A DNA stretch of 64,000 bases from Colivivens sp963640465 (GCA_963640465.1 CAVHYP010000005.1:1-64000); one strand, 5' to 3'. Shown: positions 1 through 8,949, counted from the stretch's first letter. Notes: generated by a model not told the origin, from the sequence alone. Numbers and translations are program-made.

Positions 1-341
1 TGTTTGCATGCAAAGCCTTCTCCCGGAAGTCGGAAATGCCTTTGTTTACACGCAAAGCCTTCACCAGAACTCGGAAATGCCATTGTTTGCACACAATGCC
101 TTCACCGAAACTCGGAAATGCCTTTGTTTACACGCAATGCCTTCACCAGAACTCGGAAATGCCTTTGTTTACACGCAATGCCTTCACCAGAACTCAAAAA
201 TGCCTTTGTTTGCATGCAATGCCTTCACCAGAACTCGGAAATGCCTTTGTTTGCATGCAATGCCTTCACCAGAACTCGGAAATGCCATTGTTTGCATGCA
301 ATGCCATTTCCGGAAATGCAGAGAAGCTGTTGATTGCGATT
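1..341. repeat. 41-bp tandem repeat array, cut by the window edge
   Basis: Seven units with consensus core CGGAAATGCCTTTGTTT start at 31, 72, 113, 154, 195, 236 and 277, exactly 41 bp apart, followed by a shortened unit from 311. A degenerate unit lies before position 31, so the array probably starts outside the window. Units differ mainly at the TTTACACGC / TTTGCATGC segment. Because 41 is not a multiple of three and the units hold no stop codon, all three forward frames stay open; this comes from the repeat and is not evidence of a gene. There are no unique spacers, so it is not a CRISPR array. Confidence 0.93.
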
Positions 342-670
342 AGAGCATGTATGGGATTGTGGGCTGCATATATACTATATATATGGTGCAATGCGAGCTG
401 CGCTCAAGCGATAAACCATGCTGCGCAGCAAATAAACCGCCATGCGGAAGGAAGACTCAAAGCGTTAATCTATATAAAAGCAAACGATTCATTTGAAAAC
501 GCTCGACGAATACGCTAGGAGCTAGCTCTCTCCGAGAGCGTTAAAGCGAGCGCGGTTTTCGTGCGCTGCAAACATTGCGAGCAGAAGCTCGAGTGCCATC
601 GTCTACGTCGTCGGGGACGGCTGATTCCTACCATCTGGCCCCCCCCAAACATAGTTTCCATTGCCCAATA

Positions 671-709
671 CGAATAGTACTCATCATCCAACGCGAATAG
701 TACTCATCA
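671..709. repeat. two-copy 23-bp repeat, dispersed element (copy A)
   Basis: CGAATAGTACTCATCA occurs at 671-686 and 694-709, a 23-bp period with CCAACG between the copies. The same double motif is found at 29383-29421, and its 10-bp core occurs inverted at 38908-38917. All three sites are intergenic. The function is unknown; it looks like a dispersed intergenic repeat family. Confidence 0.8.
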
Positions 710-734
710 CCATTCTTTCCCTGATATTCGCCTA

Positions 735-779
735 TACTTTAGCCAAATCGAACAAAAATTCATCGATTTGGCTAAAGTA
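735..779. repeat. 17-bp perfect inverted repeat
   Basis: TACTTTAGCCAAATCGA (735-751) is exactly mirrored by TCGATTTGGCTAAAGTA (763-779) around an 11-nt AT-rich loop. No run of Ts follows on either strand, so it is not a typical intrinsic terminator. It could be a protein-binding dyad, a structured RNA, or the remnant ends of a small mobile element. Confidence 0.85.
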
Positions 780-848
780 CAATGTATTCGGTGTTGGTCT
801 ATAACATCCAATGTTACACGGGAACTGATGGTCTTTATATATAGAAAT

Positions 849-876
849 CGGACGCCTCATTAATATGAAACGTCCG
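849..876 (-). terminator. possible weak terminator of the protease gene
   Basis: CGGACG (849-854) pairs with CGTCCG (871-876) around a 16-nt loop, and on the minus strand it is followed by ATTT. It lies 130 bp past the protease stop. The stem is short and the T tract poor, so this is tentative. Confidence 0.3.
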
Positions 877-1008
877 GTTTGGGTCTTGTTGCAGCAACAA
901 TCAGTGCTCAATCATATTGTCCAAACAGTCAGTGTTCGATTATGTTGCAGCTGTATTCAGCGACTGCTTTTCTTGCATTGATCATTGCATGTAACTGCAG
1001 TTTGCTTT

Positions 1009-3447
1009 TTAGTGCTGTCTGATGTATTCGTAGATGGTAAGCACATCCTGGGAGTCTACCACTCCGTCGCCATTGACGTCATAGCTTGATGACGCTGAGG
1101 CATCGTCGGAGGACTGCATACAGTTGTAGATTGCGAGTACGTCTTGTGAGTCGACTACTCCGTCGCCATTGACATCTTCTGATGCGGATGTTGAGACGGG
1201 CTTGAGTACTGCAAGGTCGGTCAATGCGATTCGCACCTTTGACTGGCAATCGAACTGCAGGGCGAACGGTGTCTCTGCTGTGATGTCTGCCGGAGTAGTG
1301 AATGTGAACTCAAATGGAGTGATGTCCTTCTCTGTAGCTGAGTTTGTGCACTCTGCGTTTACCAGCACAGACGGGCTTGTCTTGTCGGTAACAGGAATGG
1401 TGTCTGTACCGTTCACCAGTGATACTCCTACCGTTGGTGCACCTTCTTCAGTTTGGGCCCATGCGAGTCCGCCATTGAATACGTACTGTGTGGATGGTTC
1501 AAGTCCTTTGAAGGTGTAATGATAGGTCTCTCCTCCGTCTTTGTAATAGAGCATGATCATTCGTGACAGGTCGTAGGCATGACCGCCATTTACTACATAG
1601 CCTTCATAAACCATGGATGCTCCTTTTCCCGGGTCCATGTAGTGAGTGTTGAGTCCATTGGCTGAGCCCCACAGCAGTTGGTAGGTGCTGGTGCATCCCC
1701 ATCCATGTTTGTTTGGCTTGCTTGCAGATCCTGTCGCACCTTCGGCATCCCATGTATAGATGATGTTGGGATAGAAGTTCAGTGTGTAGGTATCGGTGAT
1801 ATTGCCGTCCTGGTCCTTGAGTACTACTGTGCCAGTGCCTGGGATGGATGTGGGTTGAGTGATTTCGCATGTACCATTGAAATGCGAGTTGAGGACAACG
1901 CTTATCTGACAGCTGTCTGCAATGGTTGACGGATGACGTGCAATGTTGTATGTTTTCTTTCCGACTTCGAATGCAGGATAGAGTTTGTTACCGATGACGA
2001 GTGAGTCGATGGTCATTGATTCAACCACTTTCTGGAATTTCTGGACTTCTTCATCTGTCATTATGAACCAATGTTGTTCAGTAGCGCTGCTTGCGAGATT
2101 GAAGTTTACGACGGTTGCAGTTTTCTTATTGACGCTCATGCCATTGTATGATTCAAAGCAGAAGTTGACCGGACGTGCCGTGAAGTTGCTCCATTCTTCT
2201 CCGATAGTCACATCTTCGCGTGTCGGCATCAACTGGAATTCCTGTTCGGTACCTGGGTTTGCCATCTTGCTGACTTTGATTATCTCGGTGAGGTTCTGTG
2301 TGGTGTGGGTGAGGTATTTGCCTGTGGCTACATTCTTGAACATGTACTTTCCGATTGCCGGATTGAATGAAATGTACCATGCCGAAGAGTCGTTAACCTC
2401 GGTATGCAGGCTTGTAGTTGTGAACTTGCCTACTCCAAGGTATGAGGTGTAGAGTCCGCCTTCTTCGTCCACATTCTTGATGTAGTATTTCGTACTGTCT
2501 TCGATGTCGACGCTGTAATATGGATAACCGTTGTCGTAGCTGGCAGGAATGCTCATGCCGTCTTCATGGAGAGCGTGGGTGATAAGCACGTTACCCATGT
2601 AGAGCACTTTGTTGCCGGAATCTTCGTGGGCTCCATTGACACCGTATGCAAGTGGACTTCCGCCCGATGCCCACATGTGGGTGCCGTCGCCGTAGACTCT
2701 CACTTCGTCGTTGTTTTCGATGAACTGTATCACCTTGTTGGCGCGGTCTCCAAGCCAGTAGCCCCATGTCCGGTTGGAACGGAGATCTGAACTGTTGGTC
2801 CATGCAGAAACCTGTCCTACTCCCATCACGTGGTTGAGCTCGTGCAAAAGGGTTCCAGTGCGCTGATATCCAGCACTTGCACCCACATTGATATGCTTTG
2901 ACCAGTAGCTTCCGTCGGCAGTTGGTGTTCCGGGACTGTAGCTTATGGACACAGTACAGCTGTTGATGCCCGACCATGTATTGTAGAGGTCCTGTGCTTC
3001 TTCGACTGCAGTCTGGAGCCGGTTTTTCGTGTCGTCGTCGGCGCTGCCAGTCCATAATGACAAGGAGACATTGCTCTTTGGCAGTGTGGCAATTTTCACT
3101 ACATTTCCATAGCCCACTTCTCCGTTATCATTGATTGCGTATGCTCTCACATAGTAGAAGGTGGCAGGAGTGAGGTTTTTCATGTAATACAGCTTGCCAT
3201 TGCGTGAGTAGTACTCGGTTGTGGTTGAATCGTTGATGGTTGGAGTCTTGGTTTCGCTGCTGTAGCAGAATCCGTCTTCCTTGATGTTGCTGCCTGTTAT
3301 GGTACTTCTACCAAGTGCGGCTGTTGAGCCTCGTGCAACAAATTTGTTGGTTACAACCACCGGGGCTGTGCTTTGTGCTTTGGTCATTATTGGTAGTCCG
3401 ATCAATAGGGCCACCAGCATGGTTTTCGTTAGTTTGTTTAATTCCAT
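1009..3447 (-). CDS. secreted dockerin-containing zinc metalloprotease-like protein
   Basis: An 812-residue exported protein. Residues 1-24 are a signal peptide ending in TKA-QS. Residues about 27-125 look like a fibronectin-III-type domain, with FCYSSETKTP, LTPATFYYVRAYA and VGYG. HELNHVMGVGQ at 202-212 gives the HExxHxxG zinc motif of gluzincin/metzincin peptidases, with Glu203 as expected catalytic base. The third metzincin ligand position (212) is Gln, so the third zinc ligand must lie elsewhere or activity may be altered. The middle carries further beta-rich, ligand-binding-like segments. The last 57 residues hold two dockerin type I repeats (DVNGDGVVDSQDVL twice), each a complete EF-hand-like calcium loop. 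It stands alone, with no cohesin protein in view. Catalytic activity and substrate are inferred. Confidence 0.82.
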   Translation of the reverse strand: MELNKLTKTMLVALLIGLPIMTKAQSTAPVVVTNKFVARGSTAALGRSTITGSNIKEDGFCYSSETKTPTINDSTTTEYYSRNGKLYYMKNLTPATFYYVRAYAINDNGEVGYGNVVKIATLPKSNVSLSLWTGSADDDTKNRLQTAVEEAQDLYNTWSGINSCTVSISYSPGTPTADGSYWSKHINVGASAGYQRTGTLLHELNHVMGVGQVSAWTNSSDLRSNRTWGYWLGDRANKVIQFIENNDEVRVYGDGTHMWASGGSPLAYGVNGAHEDSGNKVLYMGNVLITHALHEDGMSIPASYDNGYPYYSVDIEDSTKYYIKNVDEEGGLYTSYLGVGKFTTTSLHTEVNDSSAWYISFNPAIGKYMFKNVATGKYLTHTTQNLTEIIKVSKMANPGTEQEFQLMPTREDVTIGEEWSNFTARPVNFCFESYNGMSVNKKTATVVNFNLASSATEQHWFIMTDEEVQKFQKVVESMTIDSLVIGNKLYPAFEVGKKTYNIARHPSTIADSCQISVVLNSHFNGTCEITQPTSIPGTGTVVLKDQDGNITDTYTLNFYPNIIYTWDAEGATGSASKPNKHGWGCTSTYQLLWGSANGLNTHYMDPGKGASMVYEGYVVNGGHAYDLSRMIMLYYKDGGETYHYTFKGLEPSTQYVFNGGLAWAQTEEGAPTVGVSLVNGTDTIPVTDKTSPSVLVNAECTNSATEKDITPFEFTFTTPADITAETPFALQFDCQSKVRIALTDLAVLKPVSTSASEDVNGDGVVDSQDVLAIYNCMQSSDDASASSSYDVNGDGVVDSQDVLTIYEYIRQH

Positions 3448-3527
3448 TTGTTAGTTAGTTTATTATTGAATGATATTTGTTAGAATGGTTTCATGGTAAA
3501 CGGCATGGATTCAACGCTCGCATAAGT

Positions 3528-4391
3528 CTATCCCTTGACGACCCTTGTTTCCAGCGCAAAGTTCTTTTCCATGTTGGCTGTCTCGTCGCAGGCAGAGGTG
3601 TGTGCGGAGATGTCGTCGACGTAGTGAACCACCAGTGCCTCCTGGTTGCATGGCACTACCGGACTGCCGAACTCTCGTTTGCCGTGGTGTGCCAGTACGC
3701 AATGGATGATTCTTATCGTCTCTTCGTTTGGCACTCCGAATTCGTTGAGTTTGTTGTGGAGTACGTGTGCTGATATATAGATGTGTCCCAGCAGATACAT
3801 GTATTTGGTGGGTTCCATGGCTTCGTCATATTCCTTCAGTTTGCCGTAGTCGTGGAAGAGCACTGCAATGATGCATCTCTCGAGTTTGATTGGCGGCAAT
3901 GTGGGATAGAGTCCGAGCAGCATGTTGAGCAACTCGTATGTATGATTGAGCAGTCCGCCCTTGAAGGCATGGTGCATGCCGGTGGCTGCGGTCTGTGTCT
4001 TGTAGCTGGCATAGAGGGCGTCGCTCTCCTTCTTGATGAAGTCAATCAGCAGCTGGTCGTTGCAAAGGTCCAGCAGCTTGCAGATGCACGAGTCCCACTG
4101 GTTTTTCTCTATCGGACGCGGGATGATGGCATAGAGCGGTTCGCTGGGAGTTGCAGGATGGCAGTCGCGGAAATTGCTGAAGTCTGCCTTCCTCGGGAAC
4201 TTCACTGTGGCAAGATATTTCACGTCTGCCTTTATGATGTCACTGATGTCCGGACCTTCGTTTTCATTCACATCCCAAACAGAGAACGTGTATGCTTCGC
4301 CTTTCTGCCTGGATATCTTTATCGTGGCAAAATTGCTGCCGTTCTTGGCTTTTTGGTTAGACCGTGTTAAAACAATGTATTCTTCAACCAT
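3528..4391 (-). CDS. OB-fold/HD domain protein, YhaM-like 3'-5' exoribonuclease family
   Basis: 287 residues in the YhaM arrangement: an N-terminal OB-fold nucleic-acid-binding region (about 1-95) and a C-terminal HD metal phosphohydrolase domain. Metal-ligand candidates are visible as LLNH (His150), FHDYGK (His180, Asp181), GH at 202-203, AHH at 235-236 and VHYVDDIS near 255-262. Relatives degrade RNA or single-stranded DNA 3' to 5' in the cytoplasm with Mn or Co. It is divergent from the PEP/pyruvate-binding gene, with a TACCTTTG minus-strand -7 box between them. Length and domain order fit the family; the exact substrate is not shown by the sequence. Confidence 0.8.
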   Translation of the reverse strand: MVEEYIVLTRSNQKAKNGSNFATIKISRQKGEAYTFSVWDVNENEGPDISDIIKADVKYLATVKFPRKADFSNFRDCHPATPSEPLYAIIPRPIEKNQWDSCICKLLDLCNDQLLIDFIKKESDALYASYKTQTAATGMHHAFKGGLLNHTYELLNMLLGLYPTLPPIKLERCIIAVLFHDYGKLKEYDEAMEPTKYMYLLGHIYISAHVLHNKLNEFGVPNEETIRIIHCVLAHHGKREFGSPVVPCNQEALVVHYVDDISAHTSACDETANMEKNFALETRVVKG

Positions 4392-4418
4392 ATTTCATCT
4401 GTTATTGGTATTCGACCG

Positions 4419-4426
4419 CAAAGGTA
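4419..4426 (-). promoter_or_regulatory. -7 promoter element for the HD-domain gene
   Basis: CAAAGGTA on the plus strand reads TACCTTTG on the minus strand, matching the Bacteroidetes TAnnTTTG box 28 bp before the start codon. No convincing -33 TTTG is seen. Confidence 0.55.
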
Positions 4427-4451
4427 ATGCTTTTTTCCGACTTTTATAACA

Positions 4452-4479
4452 TTGGGTTTGAAGAAATTATTTATCTTTG
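4452..4479 (+). promoter_or_regulatory. promoter of the PEP-binding/ribF operon
   Basis: TATCTTTG at 4472-4479 matches TAnnTTTG, with TTG at 4452-4454 as a possible -33 element. It overlaps the first in-frame ATG at 4452, so that codon cannot be the start of the transcript's protein. This supports the downstream start at 4515. Confidence 0.65.
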
Positions 4480-4514
4480 TGCCTCGAAACAATTTTCTTG
4501 GAGATAAAACCAAA

Positions 4515-7502
4515 ATGAAGAAAAATCAGTTGAGACTCAAGAACACCTCGTTCGTCGACTTGATGGCGCGGCGTATATTCAATATTCTAATAATAGCCAA
4601 TCCGTATGATGCCTTTATGCTGGAGGACGACGGACGTATTGACGAGAAGATATTCGACGAGTATGCAAAGCTCGGGCTTCGCTATCCGCCGAGGTTCTTC
4701 CAGGCTGCCAATGAGGAAGAGGCGAAAGTGTTGATGCGGAAATCAAAGTTTGAACTTGTCATCTGTATGCCTGGATGCGACAACAATGATGTGTTCGACA
4801 TAGCACGGAAAATAAAATCTTCGTTCCCCGACATACCGATTGTCATCCTCACCCCGTTCTCCCACGGCATCACGAAGCGGATGGAAAATGAGGACCTGAG
4901 CATATTCGAGTATGTGTTCTGCTGGCTTGGCAACACGGATTTGCTCCTGTCAATCATCAAACTGATGGAGGACAAGATGAACCTGCAGCACGACATCGAA
5001 ACTGCGGGTGTGCAGATGATTCTGCTGGTGGAGGACGGCATACGGTTTTATTCAAGCATATTGCCCAATCTCTATAAATTTGTCCTGCAACAGAGCCTGG
5101 AGTTCGCTACCGAGGCGCTCAACTCTCAGTTGGAAACTCTCCGCATGCGCGGTCGTCCAAAGATAGTCCTGGCACGCACTTACGAGGAGGCATGGAGTGT
5201 GTACAAGCAGTTCAAGGACAATACGCTGGGTGTCATCAGCGACTGCGAGTTTCCGAGAAATGGAAAGAAAGATCCGAAGGCTGGCTATCAGTTGCTGACG
5301 GACATTCGCAAGGAAGATCCGTTTGTTCCTTTGATTCTGGAATCGTCGGAATCCGACAACGGAGCGTTTGCTGCCGAGTGCTATGCCAGTTTCATCGACA
5401 AGAACTCCAAGAAACTCGACATCGACCTGCGCCGGCTCATCCGCACCAACTTCGGTTTCGGTGACTTCATATTCAGAGACCCTGCAACCCTTGAGGAAGT
5501 GGCACGCATAAGGACACTGAAGGACCTTCAGGACAACATCTTCACTCTGCCGCGCGAATCCCTTCTATACCACATCACGCGCAACAACGTCAGCCGTTGG
5601 CTCAGTTCGCGAGCCTTGTTCCCCATATCCGACTTCCTGAAGAAAATCACATGGGAATCGCTCCAGGATGTGGATGCCCACAGGCAGATCATCTATGATG
5701 CCATTGTCAGTTACCGCAAGATGAAGAACCGCGGAGTCGTTGCCACATTCCGTCGCGACCGCTTCGACCGCTTCTCCAATTTTGCCCGTATAGGCGAAGG
5801 TTCATTGGGAGGAAAAGGACGTGGACTGGCTTTCCTCGACCATATCATCTCCAGCCATGAGGATGAGCTGAACAAGTTTGAGAATGCCGAGACCACCATT
5901 CCTAAGACTGTGGTGCTGTGCACCGATGTCTTTGATGAGTTCATGGACACCAACGAGCTCTATCAGATTGCGCTGAGCGATGTGCCCGACGAGGAGATTC
6001 TCAAGAACTTCCTGCATGCACGCTTGCCAGAGCGTTTGGCAGAGGACCTTATGGCGTTCCTCGATGTGGTGCGCACACCTATTGCCATCCGCAGTTCGTC
6101 CCTTCTCGAAGACGCCCACTACCAGCCTTTTGCCGGTGTTTACAGCACTTACATGATTCCGTATGTGGAGGACAAATACATTCATCTGAAACTCCTTAGC
6201 GATGCCATCAAGAGTGTGTATGCCTCGGTGTTCTACGCAGATTCAAAGGCTTACATGACTGCCACTAGCAACGTGATCGACCAGGAGAAGATGGCAGTGA
6301 TTCTGCAGGAGGTTGTAGGCACACAGTATGAGAACTACTTCTATCCAAACATATCGGGAGTGGCACGCAGTGTCAACTATTACCCGATTGGCGATGAGAA
6401 AGCGGAGGAAGGAACGGTGAACCTTGCTTTGGGACTCGGCAAATACATTGTGGACGGCGGCATGAGCCTGCGAGTTTGTCCTTACCATCCCCACCAAGTG
6501 CTGCAGACCAGCGAGATGGAGATTGCATTGAGGGAAACACAGACCTATCTGCTTGCGCTCGACACGAAGAACATACGCGATGACTTCAAGGTGGACGATG
6601 GTTTCAACCTCATCAAACTGATGGTGCGCGATGTGGAGAAAGACGGTTCGCTGCAGTATATATGCAGCACGTTCGACCCCATCGACCAATGCATCTACGA
6701 CGGGTTCTACGAGGGGCGCAACCGCAAACTCATCACTTTCTCCGGGGTGTTGCAGCAAGGCGTATTCCCGTTGCCCGAGATTCTGCAGATGATATTGAAA
6801 TACGGCGAGGAAGAGATGCGGCGTCCGGTGGAAATCGAGTTTGCCGTCAATCTCCATCCCGACAGGACCGGAGAGTTCTATCTGCTGCAAATCCGTCCGA
6901 TGGTGGACAACAAGATGGTCATCGACGAAGACCTGAATGCCATTCCCGACAACCAGTGCTTGCTCCGCAGCCACAATGCCATCGGATGTGGCATAACCAC
7001 TGATGTGCAGGATGTGCTGTATGTGAAGACCGACAACTATTCGGCATCCAACAACCCACGGATTGCAGAGCAGGTGGCAACCATAAACAAGAAATATCTT
7101 GATGCCGACCAGTCCTACATCCTCGTTGGTCCCGGACGCTGGGGCAGCAACGACTCGTGGTTGGGCATACCGGTAAAGTGGCCGAACATAAGTGCAGCCA
7201 AGTTGATTGTCGAGGCTGGACTGAAGGACTATCGTATTGAACCGAGCCAAGGCACACATTTCTTCCAGAACCTCACATCGTTTGGTGTCGGCTATTTCAT
7301 AGTGAACGACTACATCGGTGATGGTGTTTACGACATTGATTACCTCAACTCCCTGCCAGCTGTGGAAGAGACTGACTTTGTGCGGCTGGTGCGTGTGCCG
7401 CGTCCGCTGGCCATCAAGATCGACGGCATGAAGAAGGAAGGCGTGGTAGAGTATGGTAAAACCTCAGATTCAGAAGCATGGCACAGGGAAAGACAAGAGT
7501 AG
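4515..7502 (+). CDS. PEP/pyruvate-binding (PPDK N-terminal type) protein with receiver-like N-terminus
   Basis: 995 residues from the ATG at 4515; an in-frame ATG at 4452 lies inside the promoter. The first roughly 300 residues contain two response-regulator-like folds (FNILIIANPYDAF, then PKIVLARTYEEAW). From about 427 an ATP-grasp domain of the PEP synthase/pyruvate phosphate dikinase type appears: GEGSLGGKGRG (427-437), AIRSSSLLEDA (about 524-534), and QIRPM near 793. GPGRWGS near 872 marks a C-terminal extension. The phosphohistidine swivelling domain and the PEP-binding TIM barrel of true PEP synthases are absent, so it is not PpsA. The family is common in Bacteroidetes and of unknown role; phosphotransfer or signalling is a guess. 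Its last 25 bases overlap ribF. Confidence 0.78.
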   Translation: MKKNQLRLKNTSFVDLMARRIFNILIIANPYDAFMLEDDGRIDEKIFDEYAKLGLRYPPRFFQAANEEEAKVLMRKSKFELVICMPGCDNNDVFDIARKIKSSFPDIPIVILTPFSHGITKRMENEDLSIFEYVFCWLGNTDLLLSIIKLMEDKMNLQHDIETAGVQMILLVEDGIRFYSSILPNLYKFVLQQSLEFATEALNSQLETLRMRGRPKIVLARTYEEAWSVYKQFKDNTLGVISDCEFPRNGKKDPKAGYQLLTDIRKEDPFVPLILESSESDNGAFAAECYASFIDKNSKKLDIDLRRLIRTNFGFGDFIFRDPATLEEVARIRTLKDLQDNIFTLPRESLLYHITRNNVSRWLSSRALFPISDFLKKITWESLQDVDAHRQIIYDAIVSYRKMKNRGVVATFRRDRFDRFSNFARIGEGSLGGKGRGLAFLDHIISSHEDELNKFENAETTIPKTVVLCTDVFDEFMDTNELYQIALSDVPDEEILKNFLHARLPERLAEDLMAFLDVVRTPIAIRSSSLLEDAHYQPFAGVYSTYMIPYVEDKYIHLKLLSDAIKSVYASVFYADSKAYMTATSNVIDQEKMAVILQEVVGTQYENYFYPNISGVARSVNYYPIGDEKAEEGTVNLALGLGKYIVDGGMSLRVCPYHPHQVLQTSEMEIALRETQTYLLALDTKNIRDDFKVDDGFNLIKLMVRDVEKDGSLQYICSTFDPIDQCIYDGFYEGRNRKLITFSGVLQQGVFPLPEILQMILKYGEEEMRRPVEIEFAVNLHPDRTGEFYLLQIRPMVDNKMVIDEDLNAIPDNQCLLRSHNAIGCGITTDVQDVLYVKTDNYSASNNPRIAEQVATINKKYLDADQSYILVGPGRWGSNDSWLGIPVKWPNISAAKLIVEAGLKDYRIEPSQGTHFFQNLTSFGVGYFIVNDYIGDGVYDIDYLNSLPAVEETDFVRLVRVPRPLAIKIDGMKKEGVVEYGKTSDSEAWHRERQE

Positions 7503-8398
7503 CGACAATAGGGTTCTTCGACGGTGTCCACAAAGGCCACCAGTACTTGATTCGCCAGGTGGCAAACGAGGCCCGGCGCCGTGGAGGCACTTCGGTGGCA
7601 GTCACATTCTCCAACTATCCACGTTCAGTAATCCGTAAGGGTACGGAGATGCGCCTGCTCTCCACATGTAAAGAGAAGGTGCGCCTGTTGCATCATTTCG
7701 GAGCCGACGAAGTGGCAGTGCTGGAGTTTACCGAGGCATTTGCCAGTCAGAGCGCCTATGAATTCATGAAGCACACTCTCCACGATGATATGGGCATCGA
7801 TGTCCTTGTCATTGGCTACGACCATCGTTTCGGCCATAACCGGTCCGAAGGATTTGAGGATTATGTGCGCTATGGCAAAGAAATGGGAATGGACGTGCTG
7901 CAGACACAGGTGTTCGAGGAAAACTATGTGACTGTCAGTTCAACACTCATAAGAGAACAGCTGCAATGCGGCATGGTGGCAGATGTGCCAAATCTGCTGG
8001 GATACGAGTATTCCATTGGAGGGTTTGTGACTGGTGGCTTTCAGATTGGACGCAAGATTGGCTATCCTACAGCAAACATACGGGTGGACGAGTACAAACT
8101 CATTCCATGCGACGGAGTCTATGCAGTCAAGGCTGTGATCGGTGGCAGTGAGTACGACGGCATGCTCAACATCGGTTGCCGTCCTACGTTCGACAATGGC
8201 AAGCGGTCGGTCGAGGTTAACCTCTTCAATTTCAATGTAGATATTTACAATGAGCGCATACGCGTCTATTTCGTTGCGTTCATGCGACACGAGAAGAAGT
8301 TCGGATCAGTCGAAGAGTTCATAACCCAGCTGTCGCACGACGAGCAGCAGGCAAGATACTTGCTCTCAACCAGTGGCAGCCACAAAACCTTGTTCTGA
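7478..8398 (+). CDS. ribF: bifunctional riboflavin kinase/FAD synthetase
   Basis: 306 residues. It phosphorylates riboflavin to FMN and adenylylates FMN to FAD in the cytoplasm. The N-terminal nucleotidyltransferase half shows GFFDGVHKGHQ (about 12-22), FNP-like TFSNYPRSV, GYDHRFG and SSTLIRE. The C-terminal flavokinase half shows GRKIGYPTANI and DGVYAVK. The full family length is present. The start ATG lies 25 bp inside the preceding gene in another frame, and the stop codon shares one base with the next ATG (TGATG), so translation of the three genes is probably coupled. Confidence 0.95.
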   Translation: MAQGKTRVATIGFFDGVHKGHQYLIRQVANEARRRGGTSVAVTFSNYPRSVIRKGTEMRLLSTCKEKVRLLHHFGADEVAVLEFTEAFASQSAYEFMKHTLHDDMGIDVLVIGYDHRFGHNRSEGFEDYVRYGKEMGMDVLQTQVFEENYVTVSSTLIREQLQCGMVADVPNLLGYEYSIGGFVTGGFQIGRKIGYPTANIRVDEYKLIPCDGVYAVKAVIGGSEYDGMLNIGCRPTFDNGKRSVEVNLFNFNVDIYNERIRVYFVAFMRHEKKFGSVEEFITQLSHDEQQARYLLSTSGSHKTLF

Positions 8399-8949
8399 TG
8401 CGTTTCGTCCGTAGATATGGTTTCGGCATCCAATCGCCGTGGGCTTATTCGTTCGTGAAGGATGTGCTCTACGAGAAACTGCGCTACTATGCCTACGACG
8501 ATCTGCTTCTGCAGTTTCCCGGCAGAAAGGGCTATGCAGTAAGGCGTGACGAACAGATCTTCCGCCTCGTAAACTTTTTCAAGCCCAAGGCAATCATCGT
8601 TCCTGGTGGATGCAGCCTTAGTTCGATGGGATATATGCAGGCTGCGAGCAAGTTGGCAAGAGTGATTGATGCCGATGTCACACATTTGTCCGACAGCCAG
8701 TTGGCATCCTCCACATTTATATATATAGAAAAGGGGGTGAGTCCTTCAGTCATCAATACCATCACTGCATTGAAGAACAGCGGTCAGAACTATCGTTGGT
8801 CCCTGGTGGTGGACGCGATAAACAAGGAGAACAAGCCTCTGTGGCGACACCTTAAAGCCACTGCCGCCCATGCCGTCCTGTTCGACATGAAATACCGTGG
8901 TGTGGCATTTTTCGACAGCCATAGGATAGGACAATGCTATTGTCTGTAG
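8398..8949 (+). CDS. degenerate SAM-methyltransferase-like protein of Bacteroidetes
   Basis: 183 residues, cytoplasmic, translationally coupled to ribF. The opening RFVRRYGFGIQSPWAYSFV and the closing VAFFDSHRIGQCY resemble a Bacteroidetes family usually annotated as class I SAM-dependent methyltransferase. The core looks degenerate: where a GxGxG SAM loop is expected there is IIVPGGCSLSSMGYM, and the acidic residue after the second strand is IDAD. It is shorter than the 230-250 residues I expect for that family. A methyltransferase activity is therefore doubtful; family membership is inferred from end motifs only. Confidence 0.6.
   Translation: MRFVRRYGFGIQSPWAYSFVKDVLYEKLRYYAYDDLLLQFPGRKGYAVRRDEQIFRLVNFFKPKAIIVPGGCSLSSMGYMQAASKLARVIDADVTHLSDSQLASSTFIYIEKGVSPSVINTITALKNSGQNYRWSLVVDAINKENKPLWRHLKATAAHAVLFDMKYRGVAFFDSHRIGQCYCL

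Larger units (their letters stand above)
342..1008. other. gene-free stretch downstream of the protease gene
   Basis: I see no credible gene here. It holds a two-copy 23-bp repeat (671-709), a 17-bp perfect inverted repeat (735-779), a weak hairpin (849-876) and a 28-bp-spaced imperfect direct repeat (TCAGTGCTCAATCATATTGT at 901 and a relative at 929). A C8 run lies near 641-648. The open frame running from the repeat array to 518 has no homology that I recognise. Confidence 0.6.

Noticed and set aside
1..341. CRISPR array
   Set aside because: Units are contiguous with no unique spacers, the 41-bp unit is not dyad-symmetric, and no cas gene is present.
36..518. Three overlapping repeat-encoded open frames of 109-160 residues at the left edge
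   Set aside because: They arise because the 41-bp unit lacks stops in every frame; no ribosome-binding site, family or codon preference supports a protein.
735..779. Insertion-sequence terminal repeats
   Set aside because: The arms are only 11 bp apart with no transposase or target duplication between or around them.
6243..7259. 338-residue open frame antisense to the PEP/pyruvate-binding gene
   Set aside because: It is wholly inside a gene with clear domain motifs and shows no recognisable family; an antisense shadow of a GC-biased reading frame.
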